Part shown: piece after piece, positions 1 to 10,770 of the stretch
How the letters are laid out: each line of letters opens with the position of its first letter
Numbering within the stretch: position 1 is the first letter of the stretch
Source of the DNA: Pelargonium cotyledonis
Lineage: Eukaryota > Streptophyta > Magnoliopsida > Geraniales > Geraniaceae
NCBI GenBank assembly: GCA_036897625.1
Contig: JAYMTA010001016.1
Span: 1-22,347, forward strand
Length of the DNA stretch: 22,347 nt
Direction of reading: 5' to 3'
Translations under genes and position numbers: made by a program
The notes under the pieces: generated by a model
Seen by the model: the letters and a program-made list of their open reading frames with translations, nothing else
The model's database searches: none
What the model was told of the DNA's origin: nothing

Positions 1-166
1 GCACGGGGTGCAACTGGGCTCTTGTTTGAAGAGTCGGAAGAGGAACGTCGGAGCTTCGCCGGAGACAGGATGCTGAGGATAAATGGCTGACTTCGTCGGA
101 GCTTTTGCCGGAGACGGAAAACCGAAGAGTAAGAGATTCCTCTGTAGGTACGTATGGAGCTTCAAA

Positions 167-241
167 GCTCTGATACCAAATTGTGAGGCGGTCGATTCGG
201 GGTGGGTAGGGGGGATAAATCCCAACAAGGGGTATCAGAGC
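167..241. mobile_element. Opposed LTR-retroelement primer-binding sites (minus copy and degenerate plus copy)
   Basis: Positions 167-178 read GCTCTGATACCA, which on the minus strand is TGGTATCAGAGC, the primer-binding site complementary to the 3' end of initiator tRNA-Met. Just beyond, 211-226 reads on the minus strand as a TGTTGGGATT start typical of plant LTRs, so 179-226 may be a very short or deleted LTR facing minus. At about 229-241 a plus-strand site, GGGTATCAGAGC, is one base off the consensus. This is a junction of retroelement ends, not a coding region. Motif identity is clear; element boundaries are inferred. Confidence 0.6.
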
Positions 242-260
242 GGGGACTATTCCCAACAAG

Positions 261-842
261 TGGTATCAGAGCCTTGGTTAGGCTTGTGTGTACTTTTCAT
301 GGGTATTAAAAATTTTTGAAAATTCTAAATTATGCTCTGTGATTGCAGTTTACACTGATCTTTCACATCAGAAAATTTTTTTTTGAAATTTTCATTGGCC
401 ATGGTAAAGTACTGTTCACCAACTCGGCGACATTATTCATCGACTCGTTACTATTCACGACAGTGAAAATAGAGGCGTATCACGATCCGATGTACCGGTG
501 CTAACTACACGGTGTGGAAGTCAGCGATAGAGAATATACTTGTTGGTAATGACTTGTATGATCCGATTGGAGCCAAAGGAATATGTCATGTTGATATGAG
601 TGGAATAAGATGAACCGGAAGATGGAGCACAAGGAGATGATGATTCAGATCGTGCGGAGCGGGGGGGAGCAACTAGATGTGGAAATAGATACTGATTAGG
701 GGGAGCCTCAAGACCAGTGAAGGTGGTAGAAGGTGTTGATCAGGGGAAATAATCATTTTCACAAGAAGTCCCGTCTTAACTCGGGATAGACTCCAAGTAG
801 GGAGTTCAGATACATCTTTCCCTTGTGGTAGGAAGGGGAGAT
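261..842 (+). mobile_element. Internal region of a small, probably non-autonomous LTR retroelement
   Basis: The segment starts with a perfect initiator-tRNA-Met primer-binding site, TGGTATCAGAGCC (261-273), two bases after a CCCAACA end. It finishes with a polypurine tract (about 829-841, AGGAAGGGGAG core) directly before an LTR start. The 570 bp between them has no long open frame and no gag, protease, integrase or reverse-transcriptase motif that I can see. That size fits a TRIM-like or heavily deleted Copia-type element. No plus-oriented 5' LTR lies in front of the primer site in this window, so the element is incomplete or rearranged. Confidence 0.6.
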
Positions 843-1178
843 TGTTGGGTCATTATTGGGTGAGTCCCACCACAAAGAATAAGAAAATAAAGTGGGCCTC
901 ACCACTTTGAAAAGGAAGAAGAAAAATTGGAAAAGAGAGTTGAAATAAAAAAAGTTTGGAAGATATAATTGTTATGTATTGAATTGATTATTTACATAGA
1001 CATTACAACTCTTTAAATAGAGTAGGAAGGAAGGCCTAAAAACATAAAGTAATTACAAGTGGAGGAAGACACAGAGAGGTGGAAGCTGATCATGGAGGAA
1101 GAAGTGGAAGCTCCATTGTAAGTTGATCATGGAGGAAGACAGGGAGTAGTGGAATCTCCACTGCTAACATTGTCAACA
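843..1178 (+). repeat. LTR of the retroelement (3' LTR or solo end)
   Basis: This LTR begins TGTTGGGT immediately after the polypurine tract and ends ...GTCAACA, giving the expected TG...CA termini over about 336 bp. It contains two imperfect copies of a purine-rich motif around ATGGAGGAAGA (near 1092 and 1130), an internal tandem duplication. No second copy lies within the window, so LTR divergence and insertion age cannot be judged. The exact right end could be 1178 or 1180. Confidence 0.6.
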
Positions 1179-1180
1179 CA

Positions 1181-1347
1181 ACCCACTTAGTTACCGTGTT
1201 AAACATGTTGGGTTTGTGTTTTGTGTTTATAACCATGTCGTGTTCATGTTGGGTTGTGTAGCATGATTACTAAACGTTTTGGGTCGTGCAGCACACAAAC
1301 AAATTTCAGCACGGCACGAACACAACACACACAATTGTCAGCTTTAG
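1181..1347. repeat. Unclassified repeat-like sequence next to the LTR
   Basis: This stretch is rich in variants of GTTGGGTTGTGT and GTCGTGC, followed by their complements (CAGCACGG, GAACACAACAC), so it can partly fold back. Similar GTGTTGGGTCGTG-rich sequences are common in plant transposon termini, but I cannot assign a family. It ends just before the first readable part of the DUF1350 gene, so any promoter or first exon of that gene is displaced by, or lies beyond, this repeat block. Confidence 0.35.
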
Positions 1348-1465
1348 CCACAAAGTTTGAATTGTAACAGTTCTTCCGTTCTTAGATATTGCATCCCGCG
1401 GCTATATTATGCTGCAAGTGCAAACTGGAAAGTGGAAACTATATCTTTTCTATTTGTATTTGCAG

Positions 1466-4320
1466 ATTACTTACAGAGGCTGTAAAGCAGCAAACACAAG
1501 GTGGTTGGGGTGGGTTACAAGGCTGGAGTGAAATTGAGGTCTGTTCTGATTTATTTTGTTTTTTTCTAAGTACCGTATGATTGTGTATTGATGGGATTGT
1601 GGTGAGAGTATTATTTTTCTGCTCACAAATGGGTTTTGGCCTTTGGGGGGCTTGGGGAGAAGAATTTGCCCTCATAATATTCTCCAGACAAAATACTCAG
1701 AAAAAAGAACAATGTCGCCGCCTTGAGTTGCCTTTTGCCTATTTCCTTCATCAAAGAAGTCCTTATTTCACTTTTTCTCTTGTGATTCTATCTCTTCCCC
1801 TTCCAATAAATTTGTGCCCCCAAGTATCACTTCTAGTACAACTATGATATGTTTGACCATTTTCATTCTTGGCATGTCTGAAACGAACTAAGAAGGTGGC
1901 GTCATTGTTCTATGGTTATTTGATTACCATAAAAGATCAATGCAAATTCATGATCTTCCCAGAATGATCAAAATGCATGTGTATCTAATTTGAAGCAATT
2001 TTATTGCAATATACATCTGAATGTTTATTACCTATGGAGCATATGTTTCAAAGCAGCTTTATATAACTGACTAAATTTATATTCTCCATAACTTATACGG
2101 TCTGCCAATATTATATCTCAGGGAGCATGGGTTCTCAAACCAAGAAGTTCAAGGCCCAGAGCAGTTGTACATTTTATTGGTGGCGTATTTGTCGGAGCTG
2201 CCCCTCAACTTACCTACCGCATGTTTCTTGAGCGCCTCTCAGAAGAGTGAGTTGCTTTTAATTTTGGTGTTCATCATGAACTAATTACTTATATTAAATA
2301 TTTACATGGGTTGTTGTTGTTGTTGTTGTATGTTGTGCTTTTGCAATGTGAATATATGTTACTTCGTTAAAAATCAAAATGAAAAGATTAGCTGTATTTG
2401 AAGTTTTATTTTTCAGAGATAACCTGGGGAAGTTTTCTGATTACCATTTAATAGTTTTCCCCTGAGGTCTTAAATTGAGGTCCAGACCATTAGATGTTTA
2501 ATTCAAAAAGAGGTTGTTTTCTAACGTTGTTAATTAAAAACTGGGTGAATAAACTCTGCTTCTTCTTTTTTGTGATATAGGGGTATTTTGGTGATTGCAA
2601 CACCATATGCAAGCGGTTTCGATCACTTCTACATTTCAGATGAAGTGCGGTTGAAATTTGATAGGTGTTATCGGTTTCTAGGAGAAACTGTGAGTTTTAG
2701 ATCGTCATCTGCACTCTGAGTATTTGACTATTTTTGTATCCTTAAATCTTATTTTTTTCTTTCAAAAAAAGAGAAGCCTGAAGTTGCTTTGTTGTGCAGG
2801 TGCAAGATCTTCCTGTTTTTGGCATTGGCCATTCCTTGGGATCTGTTATCCACCTACTGATTGGTATTATATAAGTTCTTGCAATATTGTAATTCTAAAG
2901 GTACACAAATGGTTTGATTTGCAGAAGCTTATCAGATTGGCTACTTATTGAACAGGATCGAGATATGCCGTGGAAAGAAGTGGGAATGTTCTAATGGCAT
3001 TCAACAATAGGGTACATTTTGATACCGTAGAAACTGAAGTATTCATGACAAAACCGGTTGTAGAGAGAAAGTACATGAGCCCACCCATTTCCTTGGCCAT
3101 CTCCATTTCATTTATATTAAGTTGGAAACAATCATTTTTCGTTTCCCTTTTCTCTTTTAAACAGTAACATAGTTGGACCTTTTACTTGTACAGCCTACCA
3201 TTTGTCAACACTTCTGATATCATAAAATATTTTGTAATATAAAATGTCTTTCAGTGATTGAGCATGACAATAAGTTCTATCTTGATTTTACAGGAAGCAA
3301 GTTTAGCTGTCCCTTTGTTCTCGCCTGTGCTTATCCCGTTTGCTCAAAGCCTTGGACCAATTCTGTCACAAATAGCAACATCACCAACAATCCGCCTTGG
3401 GGTGAGAGTCAAACTGTACTCATTTTTTGGGGTGGTTGATTTAAGTAATGCGTTTAGAGTTATAACGATAGAAGTATCATTATCATCATTACGAAACAGC
3501 TATTTCTTCTGCCGAAACCTTTTTTAGTGTACCTAATATCTTTTTCTCTGATCTTTATGGCCTTTCCAGGGGGTGCAGTTTTGACCCTTGAATTAGGCTT
3601 GAGATAATATCCCTTGATGTACGTAGAGATGTTTAAAGGGTATATGGTTAATTTTCACTATACATATTGGAAACTGTTTTCATTTTCATTTCGCATAGAC
3701 ATTGAGGAATGGATGTGGGGACCTTGCAACCAAAGTACCAAATAATGTTTACCCTCGTTGTTGGGCCGGAACTTGAAAATAGTCTAATTCTTAAAGCATA
3801 AGATATTGAGCACACTGGTGTGCTAACAAGTGCTTGAGCATGTGCCATTTCCCATCTAATGTTCTCTACATTTTGGATTTAGATACTAATTTGGGACCCA
3901 TATATTGTGGGAACCCAACTGTGATATGTCTGGATAATTATGTAATGGACCAATAGAACATCTTATGGTCTTTTGATGCAGCCGTGTCTTTCAATATTAT
4001 GAGTGAGTAAACAATATCTGTTGTTATATATGGACTAAAGAAAATTGATCATCTATCTGCCAGCTGTTATGTCTTTCAAAAAATTTATTTTACCCATCTT
4101 CCCATTGATTTTAGTATTTTTATATTTATTGTTTGTTATGTACTTATATTAGTTTAAACTATGTCGTGAATGTGTGAATATTAAAGTGACTTCGAAAACT
4201 AGAGCACATTTTATCGCGAACCAACTGTGTCAGTTTCCACGCTTCATCTGGAAATCTTTTTCCATACTCTAAACTACTTAGGAAACACTATTCTTGTCTT
4301 GTCTTGGTTTAAGATAAATG

Positions 4321-4368
<48 letters not shown>

Positions 4369-5285
4369 GTTTATGTGCAGACAGAGATGACCTTAAAGCA
4401 ACTTCGGAACCTTAGCAATCCCTTTATGAATCAAGTTCTTCCTTTAGTCCAGCAACTGCCTCCCTTGTACACGGAGTTGGTAAATGGAAGAGAAGAATTT
4501 AGTCCAAAACCTGAAGAAACTGGACGACTTGTATGTAACACTGAACATCTTTTTGTGGTTTATTGGATTCTGTTGTGTATTTGTGGCTGGCTGCTAGACA
4601 GTTATACAACTTTCGTGCATGATTTAGGTATTGCATGTATCCATGTGCACAATGTAATCTTTGCAACTCTTATTATGGAGCATTTGTATTTGGTAGCATT
4701 TTAACTTATAATTTTGCTATGTTTTTTAATATTGATCCTTGTTATTTCTCAGATAAGGTCATGCTACGGCGTTTCCAAGAACCTTCTGATAAAATTCAAA
4801 GACGATACACTTGATGAAACTGATAGGCTGGCTCAAGTTCTGAGTTCTGATTCAGCCATTAGCTCAATCCTCGACTTGTCAGTTCGCTTATTGCCAGGAG
4901 ACCATGCGCTTCCTTTACAACAGGTATTAAAAAAAAAACATTCCTTGCTCTGGCTGATAAATATTTGTAGAAGAAGATTGTTTAAGTGCATTGGTCTCCA
5001 AGATGTCAACAAGTGATTTACAATTTTAAGCTCATTTTGCAGGCTGTCCCGGATGTTCCACCAGCAATGGCAGATGCAGTGAATCGTGGGGGCGAGTTCT
5101 TTGCAAATCTGACTGCGGGGACGCCATTGGAGACTGTTGCCAAAGAAGTAGGCAATACCTTAGGCGTAGACTCGAAGATCCTTCGAGCAAATGTTTCCAA
5201 GGATGTGAGCCTTCTTGTAGATGCGATTGCATCTTGGACGGCCTCAATTTCTGGTCCAAAGCTTTTGGGGCCAAAGAGAAGCTGA
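1466..5285 (+). CDS. DUF1350 family protein, alpha/beta-hydrolase-like, probably chloroplast (5' end not resolved)
   Basis: Exons supported by frame-consistent GT-AG junctions are 1466-1538, 2122-2246, 2581-2689, 2800-2863, 2956-3011, 3294-3401, 4381-4530, 4753-4923 and 5043-5285 (stop TGA). They encode about 365 residues beginning LLTEAVKQQTQGGWGG and ending GPKLLGPKRS. Recognisable family blocks are AWVLKPRSSRP, VVHFIGGVFVGAAPQLTYR, ILVIATPYASGFDHF, FGIGHSLGSVIHLL, SLAVPLFSPVLIP and LPGDHALPLQQ. GHSLG fits the GxSxG nucleophile elbow of alpha/beta hydrolases; the reaction is unknown. The family matches Arabidopsis At5g47860 from memory. No ATG or transit peptide is visible in frame upstream. 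The acceptor could be 1466 or 1477, so the first exon lies upstream or has been lost to the repeats. All introns here start with GT. Confidence 0.9.
4325..4366 (+). repeat. (CT)21 microsatellite serving as an intron pyrimidine tract
   Basis: This is an uninterrupted 42-base CT dinucleotide run in intron 6 of the DUF1350 gene. It ends 14 bases before the acceptor AG of the exon starting at 4381, so it lies where the polypyrimidine tract and U2AF contact are expected. Its length is likely to vary between individuals. Confidence 0.95.
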
Positions 5286-6155
5286 AATATGGTACAGAAT
5301 TGTGGATATTTTGATTTCTTGACATACAAGTTTGCTGTGTATTTAACATCACAGTGACAAGCACTGATGTAGAACAGAGATTGATGATTACAGATACATA
5401 AATTTGCATGTTTATAATTGAAGATTAGAACAAATAACATTGTGAACTGTGATAAATCTGTGAGCGACGCGAGTAACAAATATTTTGATGCAATGTTTTG
5501 ATCTCGTCCAGTTTATAAAGGCATTTGCAAACCGTAGCTCATCATATTTCAATCTTGTCTGATTTACTCTAAATTTTCCTCCACGTGGAGGAGAACATTA
5601 AGTAAAATTTAATGTGTTGCACTGAAATTCACTCCGGTATGAGAGTAAATGCAGAAAGTTAGATACATTGTACTTGAACACGTGTGATCTATAATGACGG
5701 TAAATATGGTAGATCATGAACCTGAGTCTTGTCGACTACGAGTCAGATTGTACGTTTATGTATCAACTACGGTTGTCAAAATGAAATTTTTGGTACTTGA
5801 TACATTATGTATTTCAAGTTCATACGAGCATTTTTATTAGGTATATATTTATAAGAAAACCATCGGAACGGGGGGCAAAGGTGCTCAGCTGTAAATAAGA
5901 TAGAAATTTAGAGGATTTACCATTTCCTCAGCAAACTTACAAAATCACAAAATAAGCTAGTTTTTAAATAATTTATGACACATAGCTATGAATCACATAC
6001 TCTGAAAATCCAGGATGACCATATCTTGTCTAAGATATTTACATCAACCAGAAGAGCAGATATTGACAAAGGCTTACACAATAAGATCTCTCAACTAGAT
6101 AAACGAACACTTGACATGTATACATGAAAACTCGCCTCGTGCCCTCTATAGCATT
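5286..6155. other. Intergenic region between convergent genes
   Basis: This 870-bp AT-rich spacer holds the 3' untranslated regions of the DUF1350 gene (from the left) and the RAD52-like gene (from the right). I see no credible open frame. The one structured site is TCCTCCACGTGGAGGA at 5577-5592, a perfect 16-base palindrome centred on a CACGTG (G-box) core. Confidence 0.7.
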
Positions 6156-9006
6156 CTATTCTTCGTGATACAAATACAAGCCAAGGCCAAACCGAGCACA
6201 TGCTTTGCAGAAAGCAATTTCCTCCGCAGCAGCAACTGGATCAATGATCTTACCGTCGCTCGATGACACTGTTCCAGTTGACTCACGATGTGCCTGTACA
6301 AGTGTCGGATCAAAATTTGCAGCTTATAGTACATAAACGCTTTGAAGAAATGTAGTTGAGAGCATCTTAAGAATGCACAAGGGAAAATCAGACAAGTTCA
6401 CATTGATTTCCAAGTTAACCTGAACCTCGAATTAGGATGCATTATCAGTAACCATGGGGATCTGTTTTATAGCTCAAAAAACTACAAGAGCCATGGTTCA
6501 GTTCACAAACACAGTTTACCAAGTATGTACACTATGCATCCAATATTCCGAAAATGTCACCACAAACTTCAGAACTGATTTACTCATTGAAAAAACATGA
6601 TGTATTTGAGATTCCTATTATTGGTTTCAACCTATGTGATCAACAAGTTTATCATGTTATTATCCGATATGGAAATTAAACAGCAAAAGACACAATCTAT
6701 AATTTCCATTAGGCACATATTTGCAAATTAGATCCTGGTTACTGAAAGAGAAAATTAAGAGACGGCACTGCTACATATCTTGGTCATTCAATTGGTTTGG
6801 AGGCATGCCTCGCAAAGTGTTCTCCTATTGCAAACTTGAACCTCTTTAACTGCCTGAACTTGGCTAAGTTCTGTTTTAAGAAGCTTCCACATGATGAACC
6901 CCAAATACAAAGCTAGAGTCATATATTCTGTTTTATCATCATACTACGGTGTAAGGAAGAATGTCGATGAGTAAAAATTATAAAACCATTATGTGCTTGG
7001 ACCTGTGCCATTTACCTCATTCTTAACAGGTCTGTGCTTTACTAAAACTCAACATGATGTTAAATTGATCAACATGTCTTGTGAACATGCATATTACTTG
7101 TACACCATTTGAATACCATCAACTCAAAGAGTGATGATTTACGTGGGCAAAGTATGATGTAATAAAACAGAGTAGCAAGCCACAAGGTTCTCAAAGTAAT
7201 ATAAACAAATAAATAAAGGCAGCATACTTATATCCCGGGAGTGATCCACCTATCCTTAGACATGAGAGTACTTTAATGAGTTTATCCGGTTTAGAGTGTG
7301 TCGATTACAAAACACATAGCAACAGTAGAAATCAAAACACCAAAAAACAAGAAGAGCCCTACCTCTCCATCAGATCCTCGTATGGTGACACGATAGACCA
7401 CAGTCACACTTCCGTTGTCAGAGAATATAACATCACGCACTTCTCCACACCAGCCTACCAAAATAGAAGTGTTGGACATTTATTAATTGTAGAATATCCT
7501 CTATCCATGTTCGTAACCAAGAAAACAAAATGAGTTTATATGCTCTGTAGAACAGTCACAAATCCCTCTTAAATGGTAAACAGTGGTAATAAATTCCCTC
7601 AAGCAACTAAACCCTATATGGGTTCACAATATTTCAAAAAAAAATGAATAAAGCTCACAAGAACGAGAATAAGGATTGGAAATAAAGAAATGAAAATTAG
7701 TGATGCATCTAACAACAATAAAATGACTCACTGCTGGAGAGCTAAATCAGCCAACTAACAGGGATAGTTAACAGTTAACACTATATGAGCAACATGTTGA
7801 TATTTTGGAGGAAGAAGGATAGAACACTAGGAAAGATGACATCATGTGCAAAACCAAACATACTCAGAGTAACAAATGGCATGACAACTAAGGCCACAAA
7901 GACCTTCATTACGTCATGCGTTTCCACAACAGTGCCAGATGTCTGCACTTAAAAAATAACATTTAGAAAGACAAACATCCAGTTTACTCAGTGGAATTTG
8001 AGAGCACCAGATCCATGAGTAGATCAGGATGCAGGAGCCTAACTCCCTAAGGCTATGATAAAATATTAATACTATGAAAGTTAAATCTATGAAGCCAAAT
8101 ATGAGGATTAATCATTTCTCTAACAGCACTTAATGCAGTGCATTCAGGAAGTAAAGGTTCCGTTAAGTATTGAATTGTCAAAATCAAGAGGGTACAACTA
8201 GTTCTTGTTGCAAAGTTAGTTCCTGTTATGCTAGAAAAGCTATGGCAGAGTCCGCTTGACTTGTCAATGGCGACACCCCACATAGTTCATCAACGCAAAT
8301 CAAATTCAGAGCAACAAATGAACTAAAATCTTCCTATCCATCACACCTAACATGAGACTATATTGTGAAATCTCAATTAGGTAGAAAATGTAATAGACAT
8401 GTGACAAAAGTTCACAACTTTGGAAGCATTGTAGACATTTAGTACACATTTCATTCAAAATTAAGAGGAAAAGCAAGGGTTTTACAAACCAGGGGCATAG
8501 AAGCTCAACATCCGGTTCGCATGGTACCTACACAATCAAGACCACCAAATTAGATCATCCACCATGATCACATTCACCATTTTTCCCAATCAAACCCAAA
8601 AAATAGAAAGTAAAGGGGGAAAAAGGGTAAAATTCGGAACCGAGAAGAGCCACATAAGGTACCATGGAATGAGGTTATCGTTAGGAGCTTTGACGATGTT
8701 ATCTGGAACCCTCTTGTTGAGGTCTCGGAGGATCTCGGCGAGAGGCCGAGTGATACAGGACGACGAGAACGACTTGTCGAGCGGCACCACATAGTTCGAA
8801 TTCGAAACCGCCTTCTGCTGACTCCCATCGCCGGCACCGATGTTGTTGCGCTCCACGGCGCGAACAATGCGCAAATTCGCGCCCCTCCGCGGCGGCTGAG
8901 GCGGGATTCGTAGCCTCACAGGAGCTCGCACCTCATTGTGCTGACACTGAGGAGGAAAGAGGAGGAGACCGGCGGCGCTGTGGTGGTGCTGCAAGTTCAG
9001 AGCCAT
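6156..9006 (-). CDS. RAD52-2: RAD52-like single-strand annealing protein, chloroplast type (RAD52-2/ODB2)
   Basis: Four minus-strand exons, 9006-8663, 8527-8490, 7454-7363 and 6293-6156, all with GT-AG borders, join in frame to 203 residues. The start is ATG at 9006; an upstream in-frame GTG is not used. Residues 1 to about 60 are rich in Arg, Pro and Ala with almost no acidic residues before position 52, as in a plastid transit peptide. The conserved body starts near residue 68 (SNSNYVVPLDKS) and includes ITRPLAEILRDLNKRVPDNIV, IPWYHANRMLSFYAPGWCG, VVYRVTIRGSDGEAHRES and the end AAEEIAFCKACARFGLGLYLY. These match plant organellar RAD52 proteins, which bind single-stranded DNA and promote annealing in plastid genome repair. 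The Arabidopsis counterpart (At5g47870) sits beside the DUF1350 gene, as here. The two long introns, each slightly over 1 kb, hold no gene that I can see. Confidence 0.93.
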
Positions 9007-9228
9007 TTTCTTCGCCACCACCTGGAATCGTAAAAAATGGGGATTGCTGAAGGAAGTAGAAGCGTTGGACCAGTGTTTATCTATACTAATTTTTTATTTG
9101 GAAATGAACATTTAAACACGTGGCGTGTTTTACTATTTCTAAAACCGTGCCTGTCCTGTCCGAATCAATGTAGAGGTAGAAGGGTGAAAGTGTCATTTGA
9201 CGCCATCTTCCTACCTACCCACCGGAGA

Positions 9229-9315
9229 TGGGCCCAAATGAGCCTTCCTTTGTATGGGCCTGGGCCTGCTGTTTTTGAGCCCGAGTTAATGCGGCAGATG
9301 GAATTTTGTTGGGCC
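9229..9315. promoter_or_regulatory. Cluster of site II (TGGGCC) promoter elements
   Basis: TGGGCCCA lies at 9229-9236, two back-to-back TGGGCC copies at 9255-9266, and another at 9310-9315. This is about 220-310 bp upstream of the RAD52-like start codon. TGGGCY site II elements are bound by TCP factors and are common in promoters of plant housekeeping and organelle-protein genes. Motifs are seen directly; their function here is inferred. Confidence 0.6.
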
Positions 9316-9330
9316 TCATTAAAGCATGAA

Positions 9331-9639
9331 AAGGACTTCGATTTTTTTTTTTTGTCTGTTTCTGCTAGAAGTTTTTATCATTTTGTTTCTTGTGTAATTT
9401 TTTTTGTATTCATTGAAGCAGTTGGAGGTCGCCTATAGTGCGTTTGGTGAGGAGTTTTTGCGCACATTTATATCAATGAAGCTACAATCCACTTCTGGTA
9501 CCGACAAGTTGCCTAAAGACGATTATCATTTTTGCTCGTGTAAACTTTCACCACTTGTCGGTATGACTTCCAACTGCTACTATAAATAAAAAAATAATAT
9601 AATACAGGAAACAAAACGGTAATTACTTTGGTTTGTATT
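9331..9639. other. Gene-free stretch with a short hairpin
   Basis: T-rich sequence lies between the RAD52-like promoter and the gypsy remnant. It contains TACCGACAAGT (9499-9509) and its inverse ACTTGTCGGTA (9553-9563), 11-bp perfect arms around a 43-base loop. The phrase AGTGCGTTTGGTGAGG upstream resembles MITE ends, but I could not pair two termini or find a target duplication. Confidence 0.4.
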
Positions 9640-10770
9640 TATAAAGTCCTCAAGTATATCTCCAATAGTCCATTGATGCTCTTGGTCTGGGCATTGGTTT
9701 GTGGGTGAAAACTTCGAAAAAAAAGTGAAGTTCTAATCCCATGAGCCTGAAGAGTTTCATTTTGAATTTTTCGAAACTCGAGCGATTATGATTAAGCGAG
9801 GTAGTCCACAATACCTCACCAAATGCTTGTTGCCTAGAAAGTAGTGACGTCAAGTCCTTAGGCAGTGGAAGATGACAATCATTTCTTTCTCTTGCATAGT
9901 ATTTGCACTCTGTATCGTTAAACTTTCAATTTTCGAACATATGAGATGCCTTCATGCATTAGTACTCCACTAGTTGTGAAGTCGTAAGCATATGTGGGAA
10001 CTTCAAAAACTTTAGAAACGTTGTGCAGCACGAGCACAAGTTCTTCCACGATGGTCTGTTTTAGCTTATTGAACGCCTTTTGGCTTTTATGAGCCCATTC
10101 TCATGCCTTGTTCTTTTTCACCATATCCGTGAAAGGTGAAGCAATGACCGCCGGGTATTCTTTCATAAATTGCCGATAGTAATTTGTCAATCCAAGAAAT
10201 GAACAAAGTTCGGGAATCTTTGTTGGTGGCTTCCATTCATTGATGACTCGAACTCTAAAGAGATCCATCTGCATCTTTCCCTCCTCTATTATGTGGCCAA
10301 GGAACTACACATCTTGTAACAAGAACGACTACTTCTCTTTGTTCACGTACAATTTGTTTATTCTTTAAGGCCTAGCAGACGACCCTTAGGTGCTCCACGT
10401 GCATATCTAATGTCTTACTATAGATGATGATGTCATCTAAGTGAACTACCACGCACTGGTCAAGGTATGGCTGAAAAATCTTGATCATAAGGGTGCAGAA
10501 TGTGGTTGAGGCGTTAGTGAGTCCGAGCGGCATTACAAGGAACTTTAAAAATCATATCTTGTCACACACGTCGTTTTTGGTTCATCTTCATTAGTGATGC
10601 GCACTTGGTAGTGTCCTTAGCGCAAGTTAAGTATCGAACACTACCAAGTTGATCGAATAAATAAGCAATCAAGAGAATGAGATATTTATTTTTGATAGCT
10701 ATTGTAATTAGGACATCATACCCTAGCATATTACCGTGCGACCAACTTTCGGGAAAGAGGCGCAGAATAG
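9640..10770 (-). pseudogene. Decayed Ty3/gypsy polymerase fragment (reverse transcriptase to RNase H)
   Basis: Read on the minus strand, this region gives broken pieces of a Ty3/gypsy pol. KNKYLILLIAYLFDQLGS (about 10690-10640) matches the usual NKYPIPLI..LFDQL block, and GHYQVRIT..DEPKT (about 10610-10570) matches the next. LVMPLGLTNASTTF follows, then VVVHLDDIIIYSKT (about 10455-10410), the YxDD active-site block with His for Tyr. Further on are a linker resembling INEWKPPTK and LCSFLGLTNYYRQF, then RNase H-like sequence. Several frameshifts and stops break it, no LTRs flank it, and no integrase is visible, so it is an inactive fragment. Confidence 0.85.

Noticed and set aside
2970-3167. 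Plus frame starting MERSGNVLMAFNN
   Set aside because: This is a DUF1350 exon (2956-3011) read through its GT donor into the intron; it is not a separate gene.
5018-5479. 153-codon minus-strand open frame
   Set aside because: It lies antisense to the last DUF1350 exon, whose plus-strand frame matches the family; the minus translation is a shadow of that exon plus 3' sequence.
9037-9438. 133-codon plus-strand frame
   Set aside because: It covers the 5' untranslated and promoter region of the RAD52-like gene with site II motifs; the translation is low-complexity and has no family resemblance.
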